This document shows, in pieces, positions 24,386 to 33,336 of a stretch of 64,000 nt of DNA (the stretch's first letter is position 1; each line of letters begins with the position of its first letter). Both the position numbers and the translations under genes were made by a program. Under the pieces are notes generated by a model, which saw nothing but the letters and a program-made list of their open reading frames with translations, searched no databases and had not been told where the DNA came from. Origin of the DNA: an uncultured Senegalimassilia sp. (GTDB lineage Bacteria > Actinomycetota > Coriobacteriia > Coriobacteriales > Eggerthellaceae); NCBI RefSeq assembly GCF_934630535.1, contig NZ_CAKTVU010000004.1, positions 124,001 through 188,000 on the forward strand. The letters run 5' to 3'.

Positions 24386-24826
24386 TTACGCCTCCTTCCC
24401 GTTCTTCATTGCAGCGCGCTTCTCCTCTAAGATGCCGACGGCCTCGACGACCGCATCGATGATGGCCTCGGGGCGCACCGCGCAGCCCGGAGCGTACACG
24501 TCGACGGGGATAGCCTGGTCGACGCCGCCGATGACGTTGTAGCAATCGTGGAAGATGCCGCCGGAGCATGCGCAGATGCCGCATGCAACGACCACCTTCG
24601 GCTCGAGCATCTGGTCGTAGATCTCCTTGACGACCGAGATGTTCTGCTCGTTGACGCTGCCCGTGACCAGGAAGATGTCAGCGTGCTTGGGGTTGCCGGT
24701 GTTGATCACGCCGAAGCGCTCGGCGTCGAAGCCCGGGCACAGGGCCGCCAAAACCTCGATGTCGCAGCCGTTGCAGCTTGAGGCGTCGTAGTGGATGACC
24801 CACGGCGATTTCGCGAAATAAGCCAT
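24386..24826 (-). CDS. echC: Ech-type hydrogenase small subunit (NuoB-like)
   Basis: The small subunit carries the proximal [4Fe-4S] cluster next to the NiFe site. The 146-aa protein has the expected ligands C18 and C21 (SSCNGCDIE), C82 (VACGICACSGGIF) and C115 (APGCAVRP). The start at 24826 (MAYFAKSPW) follows GGAGG. The length matches EchC/HycG. The stop lies 5 bp before the echD start, so the genes are coupled in one transcript. Confidence 0.93.
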   Translation of the reverse strand: MAYFAKSPWVIHYDASSCNGCDIEVLAALCPGFDAERFGVINTGNPKHADIFLVTGSVNEQNISVVKEIYDQMLEPKVVVACGICACSGGIFHDCYNVIGGVDQAIPVDVYAPGCAVRPEAIIDAVVEAVGILEEKRAAMKNGKEA

Positions 24827-24836
24827 TGCGACCTCC

Positions 24837-25706
24837 TTACAGGTACATAAGGACGGCGATGTTGATGCCGCCGGCCACCAGGGCCACCGCCCACGCGCTC
24901 TTGAGCATGATCTGCCACTTCACGCGGGCGAAGTTGTTGTCGATGAGGATTTCCAGGAAGAACGCGGCAAGAGCGGCGACCACGGCCAAGACGATGGAGA
25001 CGGGGTTGCCCCACACGAAGAACAGGCCGATCCAGCCAAGCGCCAACACGTTCTCGCACCAGTGCATGACCTCCACCTTCGCAAGCGTGCGGCCGCTCAT
25101 CTCGGTGGTGATGCCCTTGACGAGCTCCTGGTGCGCGTGATGCGAGTAACTCAGGTCGAAGGGGCTTTTGCGCATCTTGATGGTGAGGATGAACAGAAAG
25201 CCCAGGAACGCGATCCAGGTGCCTGCAATGGCCGGGCCTTCGAGACCGAGCACGGCGCAGCTGTTGAACGAGCCCGTTGCCAGGAAGAACACCACGGCGA
25301 TGAACAGGCTCATGGGCTCTTCGGCCATGATCTGCAGCGCCTCGCGGGCAGCGCCGACCTCGGAATACGGGCTGCGGGTGCAATACGCGGCCAGGATGAA
25401 GAACAGGCTTGACAGCGTGAGCACGAACACGGACAGCAGCAGGTTGCCGCCGCCGAAGAAGATGCCGCCGGCGATGATGGCGAACAGCAGGGCGCACGTG
25501 ATGTAGGTGCCCTCGACGTTGTTCACCGCTGCGCGGTCCTTCTCCAGAAGCTTGCGGACATCGTAGTAGGGCTGCAAGATGGGCGGTCCGACGCGGCCCT
25601 GCATGCGAGCCGACAGCTTGCGATCAAGACCGGCAAGCAGGCAACCGATCACAGGGGCGAGCACGGCGAAGGCGATGGTGCCCACGATGATGGGGATCAA
25701 ATACAT
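24837..25706 (-). CDS. echB: Ech-type hydrogenase membrane subunit (NuoH-like)
   Basis: EchB anchors the soluble hydrogenase module and helps couple it to ion transfer. The 289-aa protein is strongly hydrophobic with about eight TM segments. It carries the NuoH hallmarks LDRKLSARMQGRVGPPILQPYYDVRKLLEKD near the N-terminus, EEPMSLFIA, and MRKSPFDLSYSHHAHQELVKGITTEMSG in the middle. It sits between echA and echC with short gaps of 15 and 10 bp. Confidence 0.94.
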   Translation of the reverse strand: MYLIPIIVGTIAFAVLAPVIGCLLAGLDRKLSARMQGRVGPPILQPYYDVRKLLEKDRAAVNNVEGTYITCALLFAIIAGGIFFGGGNLLLSVFVLTLSSLFFILAAYCTRSPYSEVGAAREALQIMAEEPMSLFIAVVFFLATGSFNSCAVLGLEGPAIAGTWIAFLGFLFILTIKMRKSPFDLSYSHHAHQELVKGITTEMSGRTLAKVEVMHWCENVLALGWIGLFFVWGNPVSIVLAVVAALAAFFLEILIDNNFARVKWQIMLKSAWAVALVAGGINIAVLMYL

Positions 25707-25721
25707 GAGACACTTCCCTTC

Positions 25722-27641
25722 CTAGAGCAGTCCGTACAGCGTGGCGATTGCTGCGCAGAACCCGATGACGATGATGATGCTGGTTGCCCAAACGCCTACC
25801 GGAGCGACCTTCGGCTCGCCGAAGACGCCTTCCATGTACCAGTTGCGCGACGTTGCCATGGTTTCGCCGGACAAGGAGTTGTGGAACGTGCGGTTCGCGT
25901 TGTTCACGCTGACGCCGGCAAGGTATACGGGCACCTGCTTAACCTGCTGGGAGCCCAAGCCGCCGAACAGGACGATGAACACCACAGCCGAAAGCAGGGC
26001 GGCCACCCACAAGTTCGCCTGGCTGACGCCCTGGGAGCATACGCCGAACACGTCGAAGATGTAGGGCTCGACCAGGAACGTGGACAGGACGGGCAGGCCC
26101 ACGCAGCACAGCATGGAGAGCACGGCCATGACCATGAGCGCGATCCACTCGCTGCGATGCACGGTGGTCTCGACGTTCAGGGGATGGGCGGCGATGCCCG
26201 AAAGCTTGCCGAGCCATTTTGCCCAGAACAGGAACGTGGCCGCAGAACCGAAGCCCAGGATGAGGATGAGGGCGACGTTGCCGGTGTCGGCGAAGCTGAC
26301 GAGCGTGCCCCACTTCGCGATGAGCATGCCGAAGGGCGCCACGAACATGATCATGATGCCGGCCATCATGAAACGGGCCAGACGCGGCATGCGCTCGAAC
26401 ATAAGGTCCATATCCTCGATGTCGCGGCTGCCGATGTGATGCTCGGCGGTGCCCACGCACAGGAACAGGAGGCTCTTGGCCACAGCATGGAACAGCACCA
26501 GGAAGGTTGCCGCCCACACGGCCTCGGGGGTGCCCACGCCGGCACAGGCCACGATCAGGCCGAGGTTGGCGATAGTGGAGTACGCGAGCACGCGCTTGGC
26601 GTTGGTCTGCGAGATGGCCATGAAGCTGCACAGCAGGAAGGTGATGCCGCCCACGAGGATGGTCATGACAGACGCCACCGGGCATACGAGGAAGATCGGC
26701 GAGAGCTTGATAAGCAAGAACACGCCGGCCTTAACCATGGTGGACGAATGCAGCAGCGCGGAGGTGGGAGTAGGTGCCACCATAGCGCCGAGCAGCCAGG
26801 TATGGAACGGCATCTGAGCCGCCTTGGTCATACCGGCGAACGCCAACGCGACCGCGGGCAGAGCCGCAAGCGCCGGAGCCATGACGCCGGCGGCGATGAA
26901 CTCCACGAGCGAGAGCGTATCCATGGTCAGCGCGATGGCGAACAGCGCCACCAAAAAGCCGATGCCGCCAGCCAGGTTCATGATGATCTGGCGGAACGCG
27001 TTGTTGATGGCCTCGGGCGTTTTGGTGTAACCGATGAGCAGGAACGAGCACACCGTGGTGATTTCCCAGCCAGTGAACATCCACAACAGGTTGTTGGAGA
27101 ACACGATGACGTACATGGCGGACAGGAACAGGAACATGAGGGCGAAGAACCTCGGACGACGATCCTTGGCATCAGCCGGCTCATGGGCCTGGAAATCCTC
27201 CATATAGCCCAAAGCGTAGATGCAGATGCCGCTGCCGACGACGCCGATGATGAACGTGGTGACCAGCGTGAGGCTATCCAGGTACAAGCCGTACTGCACT
27301 TCGATACCATGTGCAACGAACACGTCGAACACCACGGAACCGACGACCTGCACCACAGCAAGCACGCATGCCAGGACGTTCTTGTACTTCACGCCGAAGC
27401 ACAGGATGACCGCCGCGATGACCAGGCCGATCATCGTACATACGATATCGATCGCACCTGAAGAGAACTCGATCCCGACCCACGGCGTGCCCAGGTTGGC
27501 CAAAACCAGCCAAACCGACCCGAATCCGATGATCACCGCTGAAGAGCACACGATGACGCGTCGCGCCGTCTCGTTGCCCACGAGCAGCAGCACACCGGCC
27601 ACGAGCAACGGGAACAGAATCAGAAACCCGATGAGAGCCAC
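25722..27641 (-). CDS. echA: Ech-type hydrogenase antiporter-like subunit (NuoL-like)
   Basis: EchA is the large Mrp/NuoL-type membrane subunit thought to move H+ or Na+. I chose GTG 27641 (VALIGFLILFPLL) because GGGGGAGG ends 4 bases upstream; the ATG further up would place this ribosome site inside the gene. The 639-aa protein has about 16 TM segments and the proton-translocation core (MFTGWEITTVCSFLLIGY, GMTKAAQMPFHTWLLGAMVAPTPTSALLHSSTMVKAGVFLL). It is the first gene of echABCDEF, in the same order as in Methanosarcina. Confidence 0.94.
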   Translation of the reverse strand: MALIGFLILFPLLVAGVLLLVGNETARRVIVCSSAVIIGFGSVWLVLANLGTPWVGIEFSSGAIDIVCTMIGLVIAAVILCFGVKYKNVLACVLAVVQVVGSVVFDVFVAHGIEVQYGLYLDSLTLVTTFIIGVVGSGICIYALGYMEDFQAHEPADAKDRRPRFFALMFLFLSAMYVIVFSNNLLWMFTGWEITTVCSFLLIGYTKTPEAINNAFRQIIMNLAGGIGFLVALFAIALTMDTLSLVEFIAAGVMAPALAALPAVALAFAGMTKAAQMPFHTWLLGAMVAPTPTSALLHSSTMVKAGVFLLIKLSPIFLVCPVASVMTILVGGITFLLCSFMAISQTNAKRVLAYSTIANLGLIVACAGVGTPEAVWAATFLVLFHAVAKSLLFLCVGTAEHHIGSRDIEDMDLMFERMPRLARFMMAGIMIMFVAPFGMLIAKWGTLVSFADTGNVALILILGFGSAATFLFWAKWLGKLSGIAAHPLNVETTVHRSEWIALMVMAVLSMLCCVGLPVLSTFLVEPYIFDVFGVCSQGVSQANLWVAALLSAVVFIVLFGGLGSQQVKQVPVYLAGVSVNNANRTFHNSLSGETMATSRNWYMEGVFGEPKVAPVGVWATSIIIVIGFCAAIATLYGLL

Positions 27642-28213
27642 GCTGCCTCCCCCTTTCATTTTCCTTGCTAGCCGAATCCGACGCAGCAAACCATGCGGCG
27701 CCGCTTAAAGCCGAACGTGCCCGGACGTCGGGCACGGATAGCACTCTACCATCCAATCGTCCATTTCCCCTTGCAGCATTGAGGGCGGGCGGTATGCTCG
27801 GTAAATGGGTCTGTTTTACCAACAAAATACCGGTAGACGGCATATAGGGGTGTTGGTTCGCCTCTGTCGAAGATATTGGGTGAACGTTCCGAACAGTTAC
27901 GGCTTGACCACGAAGCCAGAGCAATCCGGCATCGAGGCCTTATTGATATCAGGTGCAATGTTTGCATGACGATTCAGTGACATAAACGAAACGCCCGTTC
28001 GTGCGCCGAACGTTTTGCTAGGATAGCAAACCGTCATGTTCCAATCGCTTGTTAACATATTCAAACATATTCGCCACACAGACTGCATGCTGTGCGCGCC
28101 TGCCACGCTGTGCGCCTTCGGCGCATGCAGCCTGTCCTCCATGCTCATATGATGCGTGCGCGTTGAACACGCGCATTCGATCAATATCATATCGGCTTTT
28201 GGAGGATCTTCTT
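27642..28213. other. 572-bp divergent non-coding region between echA and the MFS gene
   Basis: No gene is seen. Structures noted: a palindrome CGTGCCCG / CGGGCACG at 27716-27736 in the ech leader; GGTAAA (27800-27805) / TTTACC (27815-27820); and CGTTCG / CGAACG at 27996-28012 followed by TTTTG, in front of the MFS gene. These are candidate operator or attenuator sites, but none matches a motif I can name. Confidence 0.5.
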
Positions 28214-29674
28214 TTGAACAACGCAAGCTCCGCTGCAGCGCACCGTGTTCGCATCACGGGCGTTGTGGTCTTCGGCGCCTTCCTGGCGCTTCTCAATCAA
28301 ACCGTCATGTCCCCTGCCCTGCCCGTCATCATGGCCGATTTCGCCATCGATGCCTCCACGGCTCAATGGATTATGTCAATATATCCCCTGGTGAGCGGCA
28401 TTATGGTGCCGGTTTCAGCCTTCTTGATCGATCGTTTCACCACCCGTCAGCTATTCTTCGCCGCAACGGGCGCGTTCGCCGCGGGAACGGCGCTGTGCGC
28501 TTCGGCGCCCACCTTTTTCCTGCTGATCTGCGGCCGCGTGCTGCAGGCGGCCGCATCCGGCGTGCTGCTTCCGTTGGTATCGGTGGTTCCCATGCTGGTG
28601 TTCCCCGTGGAGAAACGTGGTACCGCCATGGGCATGGCCGGCATCGTGATGTCGGCGGGTCCTGCGATCGGACCCGTTGTCGGCGGGGCCATCATCGATG
28701 CGTACGGATGGCGCGCTTGCCTGGGCTGCATCGTGCCGCTGGCCCTTGCAGCGCTCGTATGCGCCGTGTTCTTGCTCGACAGCGTCGGGGAAGGCAAGCG
28801 CCCGCATCTTGACGTACCGTCGATCGCGCTTTCCACCGTGGCGTTCGGAGGCATGCTGTACGGTTTCTCGAGCGCATCCTCGATGGGATGGACGAGCCCG
28901 GTGGTGCTCGGATGCATCATCGCAGGCGTTGCCTGCTTGGTGTTGTTCGCACGTCGTCAGCTGCGCCTGGAAGATCCGCTGCTCGATCTTAGGTGCCTGA
29001 AATCGGGGGATTTCGCCGTTGCCGCCATCGTCGTCACCCTCATCAACGCGGCATGTCTGGTCACCAACACCATCCTTCCCATTTTGCTGCAGACCGCGAT
29101 GGGCGCGACGGCGCTGCAGACCGGCATGGCGATGCTTCCCGCCGCCGCGGTCGGCATCCTTATCAGCCCCATCTCGGGCGTGGTGTTCGACAAGTTCGGC
29201 CCGCGAGCCATATCCGTAGGCGGCCTGACGCTCATGACCGTGGCGCTGTTCGCCCTGTCGCACATGGATGCAAGCTGCTCGATCGTGATGGTGGCGGTGC
29301 TGTGCGCCGCACAGGCGGCGGGCCAATCGTTGGCGAACATGCCCGTTAACACCTGGGGCATCAATGCGCTTGAGAACAGCCAAATCGCCCATGGCAACGC
29401 CATCGCCAACACCGGACGTCAGGTTGCGGGCGGTCTGGGAACCGCCATCATCGTGACGCTCATGACCACCGTCACGTCGAACGCTACGGTGCAAGGCGCG
29501 GCAACCGTCGAGGCGACGGTGTCGGGCACAAGCGCAGCTTATATGGCGTGCTCCGCCATCGGCTTGGTGGCGTTGATCTTCGGCGTGCTGAAGATTCGCG
29601 AGGCAAAGCAGGTGCGACAGCAGCCCCATGTGATTCGCGACACCGTCGCGAATACCGCAAAAGCCGGCGAATAG
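28214..29674 (+). CDS. MFS transporter, DHA2 (EmrB/QacA-like) family
   Basis: A drug/H+ antiporter-type exporter. The start is TTG 28214 (NNASSAAAHRVRITG), 7 bases after GGAGGA (28201-28206); the frame is open upstream, but without a site. The 486-aa protein has about 14 TM segments, as in DHA2, the motif A region LIDRFTTRQLFF, and motif C-like MAGIVMSAGPAIGPVVGGAIID. Early motif LNQTVMSPALPVIM is typical of the family. The substrate is unknown. It is a single gene closed by a strong terminator, with no adjacent regulator of the usual TetR or MarR type. Confidence 0.9.
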   Translation: MNNASSAAAHRVRITGVVVFGAFLALLNQTVMSPALPVIMADFAIDASTAQWIMSIYPLVSGIMVPVSAFLIDRFTTRQLFFAATGAFAAGTALCASAPTFFLLICGRVLQAAASGVLLPLVSVVPMLVFPVEKRGTAMGMAGIVMSAGPAIGPVVGGAIIDAYGWRACLGCIVPLALAALVCAVFLLDSVGEGKRPHLDVPSIALSTVAFGGMLYGFSSASSMGWTSPVVLGCIIAGVACLVLFARRQLRLEDPLLDLRCLKSGDFAVAAIVVTLINAACLVTNTILPILLQTAMGATALQTGMAMLPAAAVGILISPISGVVFDKFGPRAISVGGLTLMTVALFALSHMDASCSIVMVAVLCAAQAAGQSLANMPVNTWGINALENSQIAHGNAIANTGRQVAGGLGTAIIVTLMTTVTSNATVQGAATVEATVSGTSAAYMACSAIGLVALIFGVLKIREAKQVRQQPHVIRDTVANTAKAGE

Positions 29675-29700
29675 CACGATCCCAACCCCATGCAGCATAA

Positions 29701-29736
29701 CGGCTCGAATCGCAACCTGCGGTTCGAGCCGTTTTT
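29701..29736 (+). terminator. intrinsic terminator after the MFS gene
   Basis: A 9-bp stem CGGCTCGAA / TTCGAGCCG encloses a 13-base loop and is followed by TTTTT. It lies 27 bp after the MFS stop. Confidence 0.88.
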
Positions 29737-29850
29737 GCACCCAGACAAAACGCGATCGCCGAAGCATGCATCACACGCATCAAGGATGCGGATTCAGATA
29801 GCTGGAGATACCAGGTTACCTCCCCTCTTAAGCGATCCCGCTGCAATACC

Positions 29851-32028
29851 CTACTTCTTTTTCGCCGCCGAGATCTTCGCAAGAGCGTCGATGAGCTTTC
29901 CCGAATCGATAGGTTTCGCCAAATGCCCGTCCATGCCGGCTTCGCGGCAGCGGACCTGGTCCTCGGTGAAGGCGTTGGCGCTCATGGCCACGATGGGAAT
30001 AGCCTGCGCATCCTCGCGCGGCAGCGAGCGTATAGCGCGCGTTGCCTCATAGCCGTCCATATTTGGCATCATGATGTCCATGAGTATCAGGTCGAACGTA
30101 CCGACATCCGCCTGCTCGAACACGCTGAGCGCTTCGAGGCCGTCATCTGCGCACGTCACCTTCGCACCAGCCTCGGTGAGGACGAACTCGGCGATTTCCC
30201 GGTTCAGATCGTTGTCCTCGGCCAACAGTATGCTCAAGCCCTCGAGCGTTGCCTGGCTATGCGCACGATGATCGAGCTGCGTTGACGATGCTTCAAGATC
30301 AATGGCCAGCGGCAAGGTGATAATGCAAGTCGTGCCCTCGCCCAAGCGGCTCTCGTATGCGATATCTCCGCCCATCAACTCCGCAAGCTGCTTGGCGATG
30401 ACCGTTCCCAAACCCGTGCCCGTCGCGTGCTCGGCGTTCTTTTGCTGCTCACGGGAGAACGGATCGAACATTCGCTCTTGGAATTCCGAGCTCATGCCGA
30501 TGCCCGTATCGGCGATGACGAACCGATACGTAGCCGCCCCGCCTTCATAGGCATGCTCCGTACACGTGACGCGCACCGCACCGCCCGGCTTGTTGTATTT
30601 CACCGCATTGCTGGCGATGTTCATGATCAATCGCTTAAGATGCAGCGAACTTGCCATGACCACGGGATGGACGATACCGCTTCGATCGCAGCTGATGGTC
30701 ACGCCGAGCTGTTGGGCTTGCCGCTCCATGATCTGGCAAACCTCCTCGACGACCTCGACAAGGTTGGTGGGCTGCAGGTCGAGCTTCACCTCGCCGCTTT
30801 CGAGCTTGCTCATATCAAGGACCTCGTTCACCAATTCGGAGAGGATCCCCGATGCCGTCCAAATCTTCTGGCGGCACTCGCGCTGCTTGGCAAGGTCCCC
30901 ATCATAGGCGTTGGCAACCTCGACCATACCGCGGATACCGTTGATAGGCGTACGGATATCATGGCTCATACGCTGCAGGAACTCCGTCTTCGCCCTGTTA
31001 GCGCTTTGCGCCTGATGCGCCGACTTCGCAAGACGATCGGCGTACTCGCGCTCCTGCTGTACCAGCTCATGCAGGTGCTCGTGCTCTGACCGGCGCCTGA
31101 ACAAAGCGAAAACGACAACGACGATGCAGTACAGCGCAACGACGACGGATGTGAACCCCACCACGTCACCCAAACATGCGGAAACAGGCAAAAAGGTGAA
31201 CACATAGTAATCGCGAGCCTTGTCAACCGAGGCGATGTAAAGCTTCGAACCAGACAGCAACAGCGTGGTCTTTCCAAGCGAGCACCGGGCTTTGATGTCC
31301 TGGACGACCTGCGCATCAACGGGATCGAGCTGGATCTCCCCGCTCATTTGATCCGTGATCATGTTGGCAGCAACGGCCAAACCGTCGGATTCCACGACGA
31401 TATCGCCGCTGTCCCGCACATCGTAGCCGGCTAACATGTTCTGCAGCGAAAGCAGGTAACGATCAGAGAACGCCTCGCTGGTGTAATAGCCTGCGACGAC
31501 GATGCCCGGCTCGTCGATACGCGCTGCGCAGCCCACATCGATATACGAGCCGTCATCGAAGGCGATGCGCGTACCGTAAACCTTGTTGGTATGGTCGATC
31601 ACCTCAAGGGCGACATCATCCGTGACCTCTTGTTGCACCATCTGGAATGTGACGTCGTTGTTGGAGTACGAGCCTACAAGCTGGCCATCAGCGGTCAGGA
31701 CGAATGCATTCGAGATGCCAAGCTGTCGCGCCATCTGCTCAAGACCGGCTTGGTCGACGCTATCCGCGCCATATGCGATATTTCGAGCCAGCTGCGTAGC
31801 GTTCTCGAGCGCAAGAACTTGACTGGTCATAGCAACCGAATCATTGAAAGAATCGTAGATCAAGCTCTGCGATTTCGCAAAACCGACGATATTGTCGGAG
31901 CGCTCGGCAGCTTGCTTGAACACCGATCCGAAACTGAGCAAGCCGCTCACGCAGACGACCACGATCCCGATGATGACGACGATCCCCCAGAAACGTCCGC
32001 TTAGCTGATTCGTTTTAGCCACGCACAT
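29851..32028 (-). CDS. hybrid sensor histidine kinase / response regulator
   Basis: The 725-aa protein has TM1 at about residues 15-35, an extracytoplasmic sensor of about 250 residues (Cache-like by layout), TM2 at about 288-310, and a short coiled coil. A HisKA domain follows with the phospho-acceptor in RMSHDIRTPINGI (H356), then an HATPase_c domain (NIASNAVKYNKPGGAV, DTGIGMS, GTGLGTVIAKQLAELMGG). The C-terminal receiver has its phospho-acceptor D651 in LILMDIMMPNMDGYEA and the conserved K in LAKPID. There is no DNA-binding output. ATG 32028 overlaps the end of the solute-binding gene, so the two are co-translated. The partner regulator is not evident. Confidence 0.92.
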   Translation of the reverse strand: MCVAKTNQLSGRFWGIVVIIGIVVVCVSGLLSFGSVFKQAAERSDNIVGFAKSQSLIYDSFNDSVAMTSQVLALENATQLARNIAYGADSVDQAGLEQMARQLGISNAFVLTADGQLVGSYSNNDVTFQMVQQEVTDDVALEVIDHTNKVYGTRIAFDDGSYIDVGCAARIDEPGIVVAGYYTSEAFSDRYLLSLQNMLAGYDVRDSGDIVVESDGLAVAANMITDQMSGEIQLDPVDAQVVQDIKARCSLGKTTLLLSGSKLYIASVDKARDYYVFTFLPVSACLGDVVGFTSVVVALYCIVVVVFALFRRRSEHEHLHELVQQEREYADRLAKSAHQAQSANRAKTEFLQRMSHDIRTPINGIRGMVEVANAYDGDLAKQRECRQKIWTASGILSELVNEVLDMSKLESGEVKLDLQPTNLVEVVEEVCQIMERQAQQLGVTISCDRSGIVHPVVMASSLHLKRLIMNIASNAVKYNKPGGAVRVTCTEHAYEGGAATYRFVIADTGIGMSSEFQERMFDPFSREQQKNAEHATGTGLGTVIAKQLAELMGGDIAYESRLGEGTTCIITLPLAIDLEASSTQLDHRAHSQATLEGLSILLAEDNDLNREIAEFVLTEAGAKVTCADDGLEALSVFEQADVGTFDLILMDIMMPNMDGYEATRAIRSLPREDAQAIPIVAMSANAFTEDQVRCREAGMDGHLAKPIDSGKLIDALAKISAAKKK

Positions 32029-32842
32029 CACCTACCCGAAGATACGGTGAAGGATCATCGAAGTACTTCGAAAGGATCTGACGCATGGTTCCATCTTCGA
32101 TCATGTCGTGGAATGCGCCCGATAGTGCAACGTCGATACCGCGATCATCGTTCAGGTCGAACGCGCAGCCAAGACCGACATCGAGCAAGGAGTCGTTCAG
32201 GATACGCACGTCAACACCGTAATCTTGCTCGTATTGCAAGATAGAGGTCTCATGAGCGGCTATAGCATCCACATAGCCCTTCAATAGCGCAGGCACCAGG
32301 TACGAGCGATCGGAGAAGCTGAGCACGCTTCCCACCTCAGGCACCTCGGGATTCGTGCGGTTGAGAAGAATGCCCTCCGGTTTCGTGGTGGATTGCACGG
32401 CAACGCTTTTGCCCTCAAGGTCGGCGAAGGAGGCGATGGGGCTCGAAGGTTCCACAGCGACCACCTGGCGGCTTTTCATATAGGGACCGGCCCAGCGATA
32501 GTCCGACTCACGCCCGGTCATGGAGAAGGAACCGGCGATGCAATCGAGCTCACCTGTGGCAAGCAGCTCGTTTTTCTTTTCCCAAGCGATGTATTTGAAT
32601 TTGGGTTTATATCCGATGCGGCCAAGCGCCTCGGTAAGGATATCGACATCGATGCCGCTGGGATTTCCTTCGGCATCATCGGAGGCGAACGGCGGATACG
32701 GATCGGTGCCGATCACAAGCGTTTGCAGTTCCGGAGAGCTTGAAGGTTCGTTCGAACTTGAGGAAGCGCAGGCGGCAAGCATACACACCGCTAACGCCAA
32801 CATGGCGATGAGCGCGATAAGCTTCCAATTTCGCATGTGCAT
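32015..32842 (-). CDS. family 3 solute-binding lipoprotein
   Basis: Periplasmic-binding-fold lipoproteins of SBP_bac_3 type bind amino acids or similar small ligands outside the cell. The 275-aa protein starts at ATG 32842 (MHMRNWKLIALIAML), 5 bases after GAGG. It has a signal sequence with lipobox LAAC, a Ser-rich linker, then TLVIGTDPYPPFAS, IDVDILTEALGRIGYKPKF and ELDCIAGSFSMTGRE, which are standard family strands. No ABC permease or ATPase gene is adjacent. Its stop lies inside the hybrid kinase gene (14-bp overlap), so it may present ligand to that kinase; this is inference. Confidence 0.9.
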   Translation of the reverse strand: MHMRNWKLIALIAMLALAVCMLAACASSSSNEPSSSPELQTLVIGTDPYPPFASDDAEGNPSGIDVDILTEALGRIGYKPKFKYIAWEKKNELLATGELDCIAGSFSMTGRESDYRWAGPYMKSRQVVAVEPSSPIASFADLEGKSVAVQSTTKPEGILLNRTNPEVPEVGSVLSFSDRSYLVPALLKGYVDAIAAHETSILQYEQDYGVDVRILNDSLLDVGLGCAFDLNDDRGIDVALSGAFHDMIEDGTMRQILSKYFDDPSPYLRVGDVRG

Positions 32843-33077
32843 CCTAACCTCGTTGACACCCCCTACGCAGTATAACCGAACCCTAGGGATTACCTCAGGA
32901 AAACAGGGTGTTGCGGGATTGATGCGACCATCAGAATGTAGGCCCGCTCCCATCAATAGATTGCCCATGCGGCACCAAAGCTAATGCCGTTGCGCACGAC
33001 GTTTAGCCGCAACGCAAATGCCGAGACAGCAGCAAGCACGGAAGCGCATGCGCGAACCCGAGAGAACATGACGCGAA

Positions 33078-33114
33078 TAAAAAAGCGGGTCTCAAGTAAT
33101 CATGAGACCCGCTT
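33078..33114 (-). terminator. intrinsic terminator of the tRNA-Pro transcript
   Basis: On the minus strand a 12-bp stem AAGCGGGTCTCA / TGAGACCCGCTT with an 8-base loop runs into TTTTTT. It lies just beyond the tRNA 3' end. Confidence 0.9.
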
Positions 33115-33122
33115 GTGTAAGC

Positions 33123-33199
<77 letters not shown>

Positions 33200-33336
33200 A
33201 ACTTTCAATTTGCTGCTGTCCGAAGCAGCTCGTTTATAATACCAAAACCAGGAAAGCGCGCAAGGGGTAATTTCAAACTTTTTTGCGAATCGCGAAAAAC
33301 GTTCGACCTGCACGCATGGCGAAGGCGCACCGGATC

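Noticed and set aside
28049..28213. 55-codon N-terminal extension of the MFS gene
   Set aside because: The extension is Cys/Ala/Pro-rich and unlike MFS proteins; a clear GGAGGA site points to TTG 28214.
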